The notes under the pieces are model-generated. The model did not search any database and had not been told where the DNA came from. It worked only from the letters and a program-made list of their open reading frames with translations. A stretch of 64,000 nt of DNA, from positions 558,001 to 622,000 of the forward strand of contig NZ_AP029018.1 in assembly GCF_037076525.1 (NCBI RefSeq), written 5' to 3'. Shown piece by piece: positions 16,813-26,228 of the stretch. Source of the stretch: Selenomonas sp. TAMA-11512. GTDB taxonomy: Bacteria > Bacillota > Negativicutes > Selenomonadales > Selenomonadaceae. A program made the position numbers and the translations under genes. The stretch's first letter is position 1, and the number at the start of each line of letters is the position of its first letter.

Positions 16813-17925
16813 CTATGAAAAATTCTCGGCAACGCCGTCGACGGCGGGGATTTTTTTGTCGACCTTCAGGATATGCTGCACAAGCCATTTGAGGAGGAAG
16901 GTGATGAGATCGTTGAGGTACACGTCCTGATTTTCGTCGAGGTCATCGAGCTGAATGTTGGAAATCTTTTCCACGAAGGCGCGATGCGCCTTTTCCTGCT
17001 CGGGGAGTCCCTCGTAGCCGATGGCGGCCATGTAGCGCTCTTCATCGTCGAAGTGCTTGACGGTATAATCTCGAAGCTCTTCGAGGATTTCGTTGATGGC
17101 GTCGAACTTATCGACCATGAAGTGATCCTGCACGATGTCGTTCGTACGGCGGATCAGGTCGAAGAGATTCGCGTGCTCCTCATCGACAAGGGGAATGTTC
17201 GTGCGGAACTCCGCCGTAAAGGCGAAGGGATCGGCAGAGGCCGCGCCTGTGTTTTTGACAACGACGCTCTGTCGCGCCGCCGCAGGGGGCGGAGGTGACG
17301 GCGCTTTCTTCCGTTCCGCGGGGGCGGCGGCTTTGACGGGCTTCTCTGACGCATCAGGGAGCGAGGGCTCTTTGGGGGCGGCTGTTTTCCTGTTCTCCGC
17401 CGACTGCGCTCCCTTCTCTTCGAGCTTTGCAAGCGCGGCATACGCGTCGAAGTTCCATTTCTTCTGCGCCGTGGTCAGGGAGCGCTTGGCATTGGCAATG
17501 TCTTTGGCGGATGCCTCGCCGGGCATCTTTCCGATCATGGCGTCGCTGTGGAGTATGTGCTGCGAGATCCAGCGATGAAGGTACATCATGAGATTGTCGA
17601 GCAGCCTGTACTTGCTGTCCGCCGTATCGTTTGCCTTTTGGAACTTCGTAAATTCCTTGCGGAACGCCGCATGCGCCTTCCGCTGCAGATCGAGCTCGGG
17701 ATCCCTGCGCTGAATGAGATACGCCTCTTCCACGAGGAACTGGAAGAAGAGCTTGTCCTCCATGATTGCCAGGAGGCTGTTGACGGCTTCGGTGGCCGGG
17801 CCCTCGGCATCCTTGGAGAGGGCGAGGACACCGTCCTTCATCGCCTTGAAGAGCTGCTCGTGTCCGTCATCGATGAAGGGGATGCCTGTCTCGCAGTATT
17901 CGGTGAAGGTGTAGAGTTTTTCCAT
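16813..17925 (-). CDS. Tandem hemerythrin-domain protein
   Basis: 370 residues with two hemerythrin-like four-helix domains joined by an Ala/Pro/Lys-rich linker (about 165-225). Hemerythrins bind O2 at a di-iron site and serve oxygen sensing or scavenging. The C-terminal domain has the full ligand set: DEEHANLF, KHFDDEERYM, EKAHRAF and QHILKVD. The N-terminal domain keeps DGHEQLF, RKAHAAF and HRWISQHILHSD, but the HxxxE helix reads FFQFLVEEAY, so a metal-binding His is missing. Domain 1 is probably iron-poor or regulatory. It is monocistronic; a TATAAT at 17981-17986 on this strand may be its -10 box. Confidence 0.85.
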   Translation of the reverse strand: MEKLYTFTEYCETGIPFIDDGHEQLFKAMKDGVLALSKDAEGPATEAVNSLLAIMEDKLFFQFLVEEAYLIQRRDPELDLQRKAHAAFRKEFTKFQKANDTADSKYRLLDNLMMYLHRWISQHILHSDAMIGKMPGEASAKDIANAKRSLTTAQKKWNFDAYAALAKLEEKGAQSAENRKTAAPKEPSLPDASEKPVKAAAPAERKKAPSPPPPAAARQSVVVKNTGAASADPFAFTAEFRTNIPLVDEEHANLFDLIRRTNDIVQDHFMVDKFDAINEILEELRDYTVKHFDDEERYMAAIGYEGLPEQEKAHRAFVEKISNIQLDDLDENQDVYLNDLITFLLKWLVQHILKVDKKIPAVDGVAENFS

Positions 17926-18067
17926 GTTCTGTCTCCGTTTCCTTGTCAGAGTGCAAAAGAGAGAATCGCGCTGACATACAATTATAATAGTATCGTCATT
18001 TGTGGAGAAAAGATAAGGATGGGACGAAAATCTGCACGCATCTGACGGACTTTATGTTATCAGCGAT

Positions 18068-18547
18068 TCAATATAGCTGCGCCTTCCAGTAGGCGAGGTC
18101 GCGGCTGTTCAGCGGCAGGTCGACGGTGAAGCCTCCCTCGTAGCGTATCGCGATGCGCACTTCGCTTGCCTTGCGCAGCTCGGGGATGAGCTGCGGCGTG
18201 ATGTGGATGAAGAATTTATTCGTGTTTTTCAGCGATGTTTTGCTGTCGTAGTTCTTGATGTCATAGCTTGGCGGGGTTTGCTTCGTGAGGGCGTCTATAT
18301 CGTAGGAGGTGCCGTCGATGATGAGCGAGAGTGTATTCTTCGGCTTTGCGCTGTCAAAGCGATAGTCCCAGATGGAGAGTGTGGCGCCCTCGATCTTTCC
18401 GTATTGATCGTAGGAGCTCTGAAAATCAATCGTCGCGTAGGCGGTGAAGCTGTCGGCGCTTCGATGGTCGACGGTGTAGGTGTAGCCCCAGCCGAAGGAG
18501 CCGAGGAGTATGAAGGCGAATCCCGCGAGAAAGAGTAACCTTGTCAG
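18068..18547 (-). CDS. Hypothetical membrane-anchored/secreted protein
   Basis: About 159 residues if started at the CTG at 18547, which has AAAGGAGGT at ideal distance. A longer form from ATG 18613 is possible but would put the ribosome-binding site inside the gene. Seen: one hydrophobic helix (LLFLAGFAFILLGSFGWGY) and then a beta-rich soluble part with no recognised motif. It probably faces the periplasm. Divergent from the Cof phosphatase pair. Function unknown. Confidence 0.55.
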   Translation of the reverse strand: MTRLLFLAGFAFILLGSFGWGYTYTVDHRSADSFTAYATIDFQSSYDQYGKIEGATLSIWDYRFDSAKPKNTLSLIIDGTSYDIDALTKQTPPSYDIKNYDSKTSLKNTNKFFIHITPQLIPELRKASEVRIAIRYEGGFTVDLPLNSRDLAYWKAQLY

Positions 18548-18612
18548 AAGATGACCTCCTTTTATCCGTGATTCCTCTATTATACAGGGAAGTCGGCATC
18601 TTGTCATCCACA

Positions 18613-18641
18613 TTGCGAAAAGGTCTCTCCTGTGCTATTAT
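18613..18641 (+). promoter_or_regulatory. Promoter of the Cof phosphatase operon
   Basis: TTGCGA (18613-18618), a 17-base spacer and TATTAT (18636-18641), 39 bases before the ATG at 18681. Confidence 0.65.
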
Positions 18642-18680
18642 AGAGGATATATATGTATGGGAAAAGCAGGGGGGCAGCCT

Positions 18681-19478
18681 ATGGCAATCAAGCTCATCGC
18701 AACGGATCTTGACGGGACATTTCTGAATGCCAAAAGGGAGATACCGGCGGAAAATATAAAGGCGGCGCAGGAGGCTGCCGCCAAGGGCGTTATTTTTACG
18801 ATTGCCACGGGCCGCATGTACGGCTCGGCGAAGTTCTACGCGGAGCAGGTCGGCGTCGATGTCCCGATCATCACGTATAACGGCGCGCTCGTCATGACGG
18901 TGGAGGGCAGGGAGCTGTCGAATTCGTATCTGGAGGCGCAGGAGGTCATCGATACGCTGCGCTACGCGCAGGGAAAAGGCTGGCTCATCTTAAACTACGA
19001 GGATGATCAGATCTACGTTCCGTTCTACGATGATCGGGTCTCGGGCTATGAGGAGAACGCGCGGCAGAAGGCGCATGTGGTCGGCTGGGACGGTCTCTAT
19101 GCGCATACGAAGCGTGTGCCGAAGCTGCTTCTCATCACGAGCGGCGTCGAGGAGACGGATGCGCGGGCGGCGGAGATTCGCGCGGCGCTCGATAACCGCG
19201 TGTCGGCAACCCGCTCGGTGGATGCCTATGCGGAGATCGTATCGCCGAAGGCGTCCAAGGCGATTGCCATCGAGGCGCTTGCAAGGAGCTACGGCATATC
19301 GATGGATGAGGTCATGGTCTGCGGGGATTCCGAGAATGACCGCTCGATGCTGGAGGCGGCGGGGACGGCCGTCGTCATGGGCAACGCGAAGCCGCACATC
19401 AAGGCGCTGGCCACGTATGTGACGGGCTCTTGTGACGAGGCGGGCGTAGCGCAGGCAATCCGCAAATTTGTCCTGTAA
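18681..19478 (+). CDS. Cof-type HAD-superfamily phosphatase (paralogue 1)
   Basis: 265-residue cytoplasmic hydrolase that dephosphorylates small phosphometabolites (sugar phosphates, FMN or similar; substrate not predictable). ATG 18681 lies after a purine-rich GGGGGGCAG. Seen: motif I DLDGTFLN with the nucleophile Asp; motif II TGR; a C2B cap between residues 80 and 190; motif III Lys in SPKASKAIAIEAL; motif IV MVCGDSENDRSML. It is followed after 32 bases by a paralogue, so the pair arose by duplication and is likely co-transcribed. Confidence 0.88.
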   Translation: MAIKLIATDLDGTFLNAKREIPAENIKAAQEAAAKGVIFTIATGRMYGSAKFYAEQVGVDVPIITYNGALVMTVEGRELSNSYLEAQEVIDTLRYAQGKGWLILNYEDDQIYVPFYDDRVSGYEENARQKAHVVGWDGLYAHTKRVPKLLLITSGVEETDARAAEIRAALDNRVSATRSVDAYAEIVSPKASKAIAIEALARSYGISMDEVMVCGDSENDRSMLEAAGTAVVMGNAKPHIKALATYVTGSCDEAGVAQAIRKFVL

Positions 19479-19510
19479 TTCCATAGGCTGCATCAGGAAG
19501 GAACAGATAT

Positions 19511-20314
19511 ATGTCGATAAAGTTGTTTGTAACGGATCTAGACGGCACGCTGCTGAATTCGGACAGGATGATATCGCAGAGGAATCTGGATGCGCTGGCA
19601 AAAGCGAAGGCAAAGGGCGTACATGTGACGGTAGCGACGGGGCGAATGTACGTATCGGGAGCGCATTTTGCGCGGCAGTTTTTCGCGGACGCGCCTGTCA
19701 TTGCCTGCAACGGCGGCATAGCGCTTGCGCTTGACAGTAATACGCCCGTTCTGATGGAGACATTTCCGGAGGATCTGATGCAGGACTTTCTACGGTATGC
19801 CTATGCGCGTAACTGGTACATACAGTGGTATATAGGGACGCAGATCTACGCGAAGGAGTATAGAGATCACTTCTTCCGGGCGTATAAGACGACGCCGGAC
19901 TTCCATCTCAATGAGGTGGGTGATGATTATATGCCGCATACGAAGGGTGTCATCCAATGCGTTGTGCGTGACCTCGACGGCGGCATCCCGAACATCATCG
20001 AGGAGATACGGGGCATCTATGGGGACAGGATCAAGCCGCAGCAGCTCACGGGCTATACCATCGATCTCACGCCGCCGCAGGTCAGCAAGGCGGTCGCGTG
20101 CGCGGTACTTGCGGATTACTACGGCATCACGCCGGATGAAATCATGGCATGCGGAGATCGGGACAACGACATCGAGATGTTGAAATACGCGGGCACGGCA
20201 GTCGTCCCGGAAAACGGCTCTGAGGAGGCGAAGGCGGCGGCGACGTACATCGCCCCTTCCAACGATGAAGACGGTATTGCGAAAGCCATCGAGGATCTGA
20301 TCCTATACGCTTAG
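19511..20314 (+). CDS. Cof-type HAD-superfamily phosphatase (paralogue 2)
   Basis: 267 residues with the same plan as its upstream neighbour: DLDGTLLNSD (motif I), TGRMYVSG (motif II), cap domain, Lys in PPQVSKAVA (motif III) and MACGDRDNDIEML (motif IV). Divergence in the cap suggests a different substrate from the first copy. GAAGGAACAG precedes the ATG. It is 20 bases from rapZ and may share transcription with it. Confidence 0.88.
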   Translation: MSIKLFVTDLDGTLLNSDRMISQRNLDALAKAKAKGVHVTVATGRMYVSGAHFARQFFADAPVIACNGGIALALDSNTPVLMETFPEDLMQDFLRYAYARNWYIQWYIGTQIYAKEYRDHFFRAYKTTPDFHLNEVGDDYMPHTKGVIQCVVRDLDGGIPNIIEEIRGIYGDRIKPQQLTGYTIDLTPPQVSKAVACAVLADYYGITPDEIMACGDRDNDIEMLKYAGTAVVPENGSEEAKAAATYIAPSNDEDGIAKAIEDLILYA

Positions 20315-20334
20315 GGAAGGGAGCCGGAAAGGTA

Positions 20335-21249
20335 GTGAGACAGATGGAGCAGATGAAGGAAAAGGAAGATGTGGATCTCGTCATCGTCACGGGGATGTCG
20401 GGGGCGGGTAAAACGCAGGCGTGCCGATTTCTGGAGGATCTCGGCTACTTTGTTGTGGACAACCTTCCGCCTGTGTTCATCTTGAAGTTTGCGGAGCTTT
20501 GCCGGCATGCTGGCGGTCATGTGAGCAAGGTCGTGCTTGTCGTCGATACGAGAAGTCGTGAGTTCTTTGATGCCTTCATAGATGCGCTGGATGAGCTGGA
20601 TTGTCTCCAAGTGCCTTATCGGATGCTCTATATGGAGGCGGACGATGCGGCCATCATCCGCCGTTACAAGGAAACGCGGCGTCGTCACCCGATGGCTCCG
20701 CAGACCCGGATCTCCGACGGTATCGCCAAAGAGCGGACCCGTCTGGAAAGCGTCTATCAGCGCGCGACTTATGTCATCGATACGAGCCATTTGAAGAAGG
20801 TCGAGCTGCGGGATCAGATTCGTCGACTCTTTGCGAGCGAGTCAAAGGATACGATGCGCATCAATGTGCTCTCCTTCGGCTTTAAATACGGCATGCCGCT
20901 CGACGCGGATATGGTGCTGGATGTCCGGTTCTTGCCGAACCCCTTTTATATCGAGGATCTCAAGAAGAAGAGCGGGGCTGTCCCGGAGGTCGGGGAATAC
21001 ATTGAAAAATGGCCCGTCACACAGGAATACCTGACGAAGCTGGATGCCCTCGTCGATTTTCTCGTACCACAGTGCGTCAAGGAAGGCAAGGCGCAGTTTG
21101 TCATTGCCATCGGATGCACGGGCGGGATGCATCGCAGCGTGTTTGTCGCGAATCATCTCTATAAGCGCCTTGTCGACCGCTCCTTCGATGTGGAGATCGA
21201 GCATCGGGATCTTTTCAAGAATGATGTAGAAGAGCATACAGAAATATAG
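20335..21249 (+). CDS. rapZ: RNase adapter / nucleotide-binding protein RapZ (YvcJ)
   Basis: 304 residues from GTG 20335; ATG 20344 is equally plausible. P-loop GMSGAGKTQ near residue 20 and the conserved C-terminal GCTGGMHRSV are clear. In E. coli RapZ controls RNase E cleavage of GlmZ; in Firmicutes YvcJ binds nucleotides and is linked to competence and cell-wall precursor control. It heads the conserved trio rapZ-yvcK-whiA, which supports orthology. Confidence 0.93.
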   Translation: MRQMEQMKEKEDVDLVIVTGMSGAGKTQACRFLEDLGYFVVDNLPPVFILKFAELCRHAGGHVSKVVLVVDTRSREFFDAFIDALDELDCLQVPYRMLYMEADDAAIIRRYKETRRRHPMAPQTRISDGIAKERTRLESVYQRATYVIDTSHLKKVELRDQIRRLFASESKDTMRINVLSFGFKYGMPLDADMVLDVRFLPNPFYIEDLKKKSGAVPEVGEYIEKWPVTQEYLTKLDALVDFLVPQCVKEGKAQFVIAIGCTGGMHRSVFVANHLYKRLVDRSFDVEIEHRDLFKNDVEEHTEI

Positions 21250-21271
21250 TTGACAGAAAGAGGCTTTTCGA

Positions 21272-22618
21272 TTGCATTTATTAAAATGGTTATATCCCGG
21301 ATTAAATTTTAAGCGGTGGATGTTACTCTTCAGCGCGGGTGTCATGCTTGTCAGCTTAGGGCTTGCTCTGTTCTTTAACTATAAATACCTGGATCTCATC
21401 GAGGAGCATATATTCCGCGCAGTCTACCTGTGGCAGGGGAGCTATGACTACTGGATCACAACAGTGGTCGGACTCGTCATGCTCGTTCTCGGCCTCGGCA
21501 TCATGCTGTTTGCGACGCGCTTCGTCATCCGCTCGGTCATTACGGCGGTGCTGCCGGACAACTCCGAGAACCTCGTCGACATCATCTACGAGAGGCGGCG
21601 GCTGGAGCGGGGCCCGAATGTCACGGTCATCGGAGGCGGGCACGGCCTTTCCGTCCTTCTGCGCGGCATCAAGGAGGCGACGCGAAACGTTACGGCGATT
21701 GTGACGGTGGCGGACGACGGAGGATCTTCGGGCCGCCTTCGTGAGGAGCTCGGCATCATTCCGCCGGGGGACCTGCGCAACTGCCTTGTCGCCTTGGCCG
21801 ACACCGAGCCTCTGATGGAAAAGCTCTTCCAGTACCGCTTTGAAAACGGATCCGAGCTGAAGGGGCACAGCTTCGGCAATCTCTTCATCGCGGCGATGTC
21901 GGAGGTCACGGGCGACATGGAGACGGCGCTGCAGGAATCGTCGAAGGTTCTCGCCGTCAAGGGACGCGTGCTCCCCGCATCAACGGAGTATCTGCGCCTC
22001 GATGCCATCATGGAGGACGGCACACTTGTCGAGGGTGAGTCGCACATCCCGGAGGCAGGCAAGCGCATCAAGCGTGTCCGGCTCTTTCCGGAGAGGCCGG
22101 CGCCTGTTCACTCGGCGTTGGAGGCTCTCGAAGAGGCGGATGCGATCATCCTGGGGCCCGGCTCGCTCTACACGAGCATCATGCCGAACCTTCTCGTCGA
22201 CGGGGTCGCCGAGACGCTCAGGAAGAGCAAGGCGATCAAGATCTACATCTGCAATGTCATGACACAGCCCGGTGAAACGGACGGCTACACGGCATCCATG
22301 CATGCCAAGGCGATCCTCGACCACGCGGGACGCGGGACCATTGACTGCATGATTGTCAATGATGCGGATATTGAAGAGGACATGCTCGAAGAGTATGCGC
22401 GTGAGGGGGCGTATCCCGTCGCTGTCGATGAAGACGCGATCAATGCGCTGGGCATCGGATGTGTCAAGGCGGATATCATTAATGTTTCGGATCTTGTGCG
22501 TCACGATCCGGCGAAGCTTCGAAAAATCGTGATGCAGGTGATCTATGCGCTCGGGCCGGGGATCGGCATCAATGATTACTATGATATATCGAAGCAGATC
22601 AAGAGGGCAAAGCGATGA
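21272..22618 (+). CDS. yvcK: YvcK/CofD-like gluconeogenesis/morphogenesis factor with N-terminal membrane anchor
   Basis: 448 residues from TTG 21272 behind AAAGAGG. The C-terminal ~320 residues are a CofD-like domain (VTVIGGGHGLSVLLRGIK, VADDGGSSGRLREELG, GPGSLYTSIMPNLLVDG), which in YvcK binds UDP-sugars and supports growth on gluconeogenic carbon and cell shape. Unlike the roughly 320-residue B. subtilis form, about 110 extra N-terminal residues contain two hydrophobic helices (about 17-37 and 63-85), so this version is probably tethered to the membrane. The stop overlaps whiA by ATGA. Confidence 0.9.
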   Translation: MHLLKWLYPGLNFKRWMLLFSAGVMLVSLGLALFFNYKYLDLIEEHIFRAVYLWQGSYDYWITTVVGLVMLVLGLGIMLFATRFVIRSVITAVLPDNSENLVDIIYERRRLERGPNVTVIGGGHGLSVLLRGIKEATRNVTAIVTVADDGGSSGRLREELGIIPPGDLRNCLVALADTEPLMEKLFQYRFENGSELKGHSFGNLFIAAMSEVTGDMETALQESSKVLAVKGRVLPASTEYLRLDAIMEDGTLVEGESHIPEAGKRIKRVRLFPERPAPVHSALEALEEADAIILGPGSLYTSIMPNLLVDGVAETLRKSKAIKIYICNVMTQPGETDGYTASMHAKAILDHAGRGTIDCMIVNDADIEEDMLEEYAREGAYPVAVDEDAINALGIGCVKADIINVSDLVRHDPAKLRKIVMQVIYALGPGIGINDYYDISKQIKRAKR

Positions 22619-23556
22619 GACAGTCCTTTGCCACGGAGGTCAAAAACAATCTTTCTCGAGAGCTCTACCCAAAGGCTTGCTGCCGGACGGCGGAGCTCTC
22701 CGCACTCCTACGGATGGGCGCAACGCTGACACTATCCACGGGGCGCGCGATGGGACTCTCCTTTGTCACGGAAAACGCCGCTATTGCGCGAAAGGCAATC
22801 ATGCTTCTCAAGGGGCTGGGCGGCGTCTATACCGAGGTCTCCATGATACGCGCGAGGCGCCTCTTGAAAAACAACACGTACAACGTGCGCGTCATGCCGG
22901 CGCCGGAGGTTTCAGAGCTTTTGGACCGACTCGGTCTCATGCGCGGTATGGGGCGCCTTCGAGAGCCGGAGGAGGACATGGAGCTCTTGGAGAAGGATTG
23001 CTGCAAGTATGCGTATCTGCGAGGGGCTTTTCTGGGCGGCGGCAGCGTGAATCGGCCGGAAGCGAGCTATCACTTGGAACTCGTCACGGAAAATCAGGCA
23101 ATGGCATCATTTCTCCTACGGATTTTGCAGGCGCTGGATTATCCGGCGCGCATGACAGACCGCAAAGATCGATATATCGTCTACATCAAAGACAGTGAAT
23201 CGATCATCGACTTCCTGGCGGCGCTGGGAGCGGAGAAGGCGGCCGATGACGTCGAAGCCGCGCGCAACTTGAAAGAGGTGCGCAATCAGGTCAATCGCAT
23301 CGTCAACTGCGAGACGGCGAACGTCTCGAAAGCCGTCGAAGCGGCAGGGCGCGAGATTGCCGCCATTCACACGCTCGAAGCCGCGGGTATGCTCGATGAA
23401 CTTGATGAGCTGCTTCGAGAGACGGTCGAAGCGCGGCTTGCACATCCGGAAGCGACGCGTGCGGAGCTGGGGCGCATCCTCAGCATCAGCAAGTCGGGCC
23501 TCAGCCATCGCCTGCGGCGGCTTCAGGCGCTTGCGCAGACATATCGGGAGTATTGA
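22615..23556 (+). CDS. whiA: DNA-binding protein WhiA
   Basis: 313 residues with a LAGLIDADG-like N-terminal fold (GAFLGGGSVNRPEASYHLEL) and a C-terminal helix-turn-helix (RAELGRILSISKSGLSHRL). WhiA drives sporulation genes in Streptomyces and affects cell division and chromosome segregation in Firmicutes. Translationally coupled to yvcK (4-base overlap), matching the conserved cluster. Confidence 0.95.
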   Translation: MRQSFATEVKNNLSRELYPKACCRTAELSALLRMGATLTLSTGRAMGLSFVTENAAIARKAIMLLKGLGGVYTEVSMIRARRLLKNNTYNVRVMPAPEVSELLDRLGLMRGMGRLREPEEDMELLEKDCCKYAYLRGAFLGGGSVNRPEASYHLELVTENQAMASFLLRILQALDYPARMTDRKDRYIVYIKDSESIIDFLAALGAEKAADDVEAARNLKEVRNQVNRIVNCETANVSKAVEAAGREIAAIHTLEAAGMLDELDELLRETVEARLAHPEATRAELGRILSISKSGLSHRLRRLQALAQTYREY

Positions 23557-23673
23557 GAGCGCACGGGTCAAATGAAGGTCCCGTGCATGCTGCGGGAGAA
23601 AGAGAGCGCGTACGGGGACAGGGAATCCTCGTGTGAGCTGAATATATATCTGTTTTGTAAGGAGTTACTCGGA

Positions 23674-24990
23674 TTGAAAGCATGGAAGAAGAAAATACTT
23701 GCCGGCCTGCTTGCGGGCGGGCTCATTTGCTCGGTGTCAGCAGAGACGACGGAGGCGGCGGGAAAGGCGCATCGCCCGCCGAGACAGTATAGGGACGCCG
23801 ATGCGGGCGCGGAATCGAACAGGACACATCATGTACAGCTCCTCGGCGGAGGACGGCGCGCGAAGGAGGCCATGGAGCGCGAAGCGTCCGGCAAAGCCGG
23901 CCCGACCGCGGAGACATTGGTCAACTCCGACGAGCAGGTTGTCTTCCGGAACGGCGTCCTGAAGAACAATCGGGAGGTCCCTATGCAGCTGCTGCCCACG
24001 AAAATGGAAGATGTAGGCGGCACGCTGCTCTTCTCCGACAGTCCGGAATATGTCCGTGAGGACGGCATCCTCTATCAGGACACGGTGTTGGGAGAGGCGC
24101 GCATTCTCTACTATCATCTCAATGAGACGGATCGACCCAAGAGGCTCGCCGTCCTGCTTGAGAATCCCAATGACAAGATGATCGAGGTCAAGCTCACGCG
24201 CGGCGGCGCCTCGCAGCCGAGCGCCGACTATCTTGCCGTAGGGAAGGCGACACAGATACAGTATTTCAGAGATGAAGTGAAGGAATCCCGATTCATTCCG
24301 CGGGGACAGGGACGCCTCCTGCGCATCGATATGGCGCAGACGCTTCTGCGCCCCGGGCAGCTCGTCTATGGCGTCTATGACTTCTTTTCCGAACATCCTG
24401 TCAAGGTGTCCGTCATCATGTATCCGCCCGATCAAGACCCCTTCCTGTTTGTGCGGCAGGCAAAGATCCTGCCCAAGGACGAGCAGCGCCTGCGCGGCAC
24501 GTTCCGCGGCATGAATCGAAAGATTACGAGTCGTACCGTCTACAACCCCAAAAAGAACGGTGTCTCCTATATCATGATCGGCGATGACCGACGCGATCCC
24601 TTCCGAGAGGGTATCGACGCGACGGATGGAAGCACCGTCAAGAATGTTGGCAATTACGGCATTCTCTATGAGTTTTCCCTGCCGACGAACAGACAGACGA
24701 CGCGCTGCTATCTGACTCCCTTCGGCGGCGTTTATACGGGAGCCGTTCGGGCAAAGCACGGGAAGGAGTCGTGGATGGTCGAGACCCCTGCGGGATTGCC
24801 GTACTATGGCGATGTCATTCCGCAGGATACCGCTGACGATATCGAAGCGCGCGAACAGGGCCTTGGCCGACTGCGGCTCGGAGCGCCGCTCGCGGAGCTC
24901 GGCACGTTTGAAGGGAAGGAGCAGGTCTCCTTTGAGTACTCTCCGCCGGGCGCCTCCAATCTGCCGATAGCGCTCATTCTGATGCCCTGA
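23674..24990 (+). CDS. Secreted protein of unknown function
   Basis: 438 residues from TTG 23674, chosen because AAGGAG lies nine bases upstream and the product then starts with a standard signal peptide (KAWKKKILAGLLAGGLICSV, cleavage near VSAET). The mature part is largely beta-strand with conserved-looking blocks such as VVFRNGVLKNN, GTLLFSDSPEYV, ILYYHLNET, VLLENPND and GVYDFFSEHPVKVSV. This suggests two or three beta-sandwich domains and an envelope role. I do not recognise the family. Standing between whiA and the NdpA-like gene, it has no informative partner. Confidence 0.7.
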   Translation: MKAWKKKILAGLLAGGLICSVSAETTEAAGKAHRPPRQYRDADAGAESNRTHHVQLLGGGRRAKEAMEREASGKAGPTAETLVNSDEQVVFRNGVLKNNREVPMQLLPTKMEDVGGTLLFSDSPEYVREDGILYQDTVLGEARILYYHLNETDRPKRLAVLLENPNDKMIEVKLTRGGASQPSADYLAVGKATQIQYFRDEVKESRFIPRGQGRLLRIDMAQTLLRPGQLVYGVYDFFSEHPVKVSVIMYPPDQDPFLFVRQAKILPKDEQRLRGTFRGMNRKITSRTVYNPKKNGVSYIMIGDDRRDPFREGIDATDGSTVKNVGNYGILYEFSLPTNRQTTRCYLTPFGGVYTGAVRAKHGKESWMVETPAGLPYYGDVIPQDTADDIEAREQGLGRLRLGAPLAELGTFEGKEQVSFEYSPPGASNLPIALILMP

Positions 24991-25135
24991 TGCAGACGCT
25001 CTCATGTGAAGCTCTATGTGCGGGCATATTCGCTGCATGCATGACGACCGCACCCGGATGAAAGCGGACGACACGTCTGCACGGCACGAACCGGCTTCCC
25101 GGGTTTCCACGCGAAAGAGCAAGGAGATAACATAC

Positions 25136-26131
25136 ATGATCACGATACAAAAAGCCGTTTTGCACATCCTGGACGGCGTCGGCGGAAGTACGGCGATGGG
25201 GTCGAACACACTCGATCTGTCCGCGGGAGCAGCGGAGTTTCTCGAAAAGCACTTGGAAAAGTGCAGAGAGAGCGATAAGAAGCCCGGCGTTTTTTACGCG
25301 GACAGCGACTTCCTGTGCGCGCTGCACACGCTCAAAGAGGATGGAGATTTCATCGCCTTTGCCCGCTTTGTTGGGGACAAACTCCTGTCCGCCATTTCCA
25401 AAACGGAGGAGCAGAAGAGCGAGAGTCTCTTTGTTCTGAAGGCGAATGTCGAAGGGCGGGAGGTGTTGGCGCTTTTCTTCACACCGAACCTGACGAGCTT
25501 CCTGCCGGAAGTTTCTCGCGTTGAGGAGGGCCTGTTTACATCCATTTCACGCTCGGGTGCGCTGCTTCCCGATCCCGCGAGACGCATGGAAGAATTTGCG
25601 ATGATCGACTGGGAGACAGAGGCGATCGAGGTCAAGAGCAAACGATATACGCTGGACGGCAGCGCCATCTGCATCCTTCCCGAGCTCGTCCTCGAATGCA
25701 GTCTGTCGTCTTCGCCGCAGGCGGCGGTGAAGAAGGCGCAGCAGGTCGCGAAGAAGGTTGCCGAGAGCTATGGCCGGAACGAGATCGAGACGGCGGCGGC
25801 GGTGAAGTCCTTTGTCGCGGACGCCATGGAAGGCGGGGCGCTCATCGATCCCTTGGAGGTCGGCCGCGAAGTCTTCAAGGAGAATCCCTCCATGCAGGCG
25901 GACTTTCAAAAAGAGATGGAGAAAGCCGGCATCACCGAGCCTGTCCGTATTGAGCAGCCGGCAATGCTCAAGAAGATGAAGAACCACAAGCTCAGAACGG
26001 ATACGGGGATTGAACTCGTGATACCGACCGATTACTTTGACAGCACCGAGTTCATCGAATTCGTGAAGACCGAAGACGGCAGCATATCCATCACGCTGAA
26101 GCACATCCGGAACATAGATGATCGAGGGTGA
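25136..26131 (+). CDS. Nucleoid-associated protein, NdpA family
   Basis: 331 residues from ATG 25136 (AAGGAG nine bases upstream). The opening MITIQKAVLHILDGVGGS, the internal ALFFTPN and the late NHKLRTDTGIELVIPTDYF fit the NdpA/YejK family (PF04245), whose members associate with DNA in E. coli. In Firmicutes such genes are scattered and their role is not settled. No DNA-binding motif can be picked out by eye. It is followed by hflX after about 100 bases. Confidence 0.75.
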   Translation: MITIQKAVLHILDGVGGSTAMGSNTLDLSAGAAEFLEKHLEKCRESDKKPGVFYADSDFLCALHTLKEDGDFIAFARFVGDKLLSAISKTEEQKSESLFVLKANVEGREVLALFFTPNLTSFLPEVSRVEEGLFTSISRSGALLPDPARRMEEFAMIDWETEAIEVKSKRYTLDGSAICILPELVLECSLSSSPQAAVKKAQQVAKKVAESYGRNEIETAAAVKSFVADAMEGGALIDPLEVGREVFKENPSMQADFQKEMEKAGITEPVRIEQPAMLKKMKNHKLRTDTGIELVIPTDYFDSTEFIEFVKTEDGSISITLKHIRNIDDRG

Positions 26132-26228
26132 GCCGACCGCTCCTTTCGGGGCGAGGTGAATGCGCGGAAGACAGGAGAGATGACGCTCCGAAGCGGGAGG
26201 TGTCGGCGATGTCGGCAGGAAGTGAATC

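Noticed and set aside
23737-25209. 490-codon minus-strand frame opposite the secreted protein
   Set aside because: It is an antisense shadow: no ribosome-binding site, no recognisable motif, and the plus strand has a signal peptide and good start.
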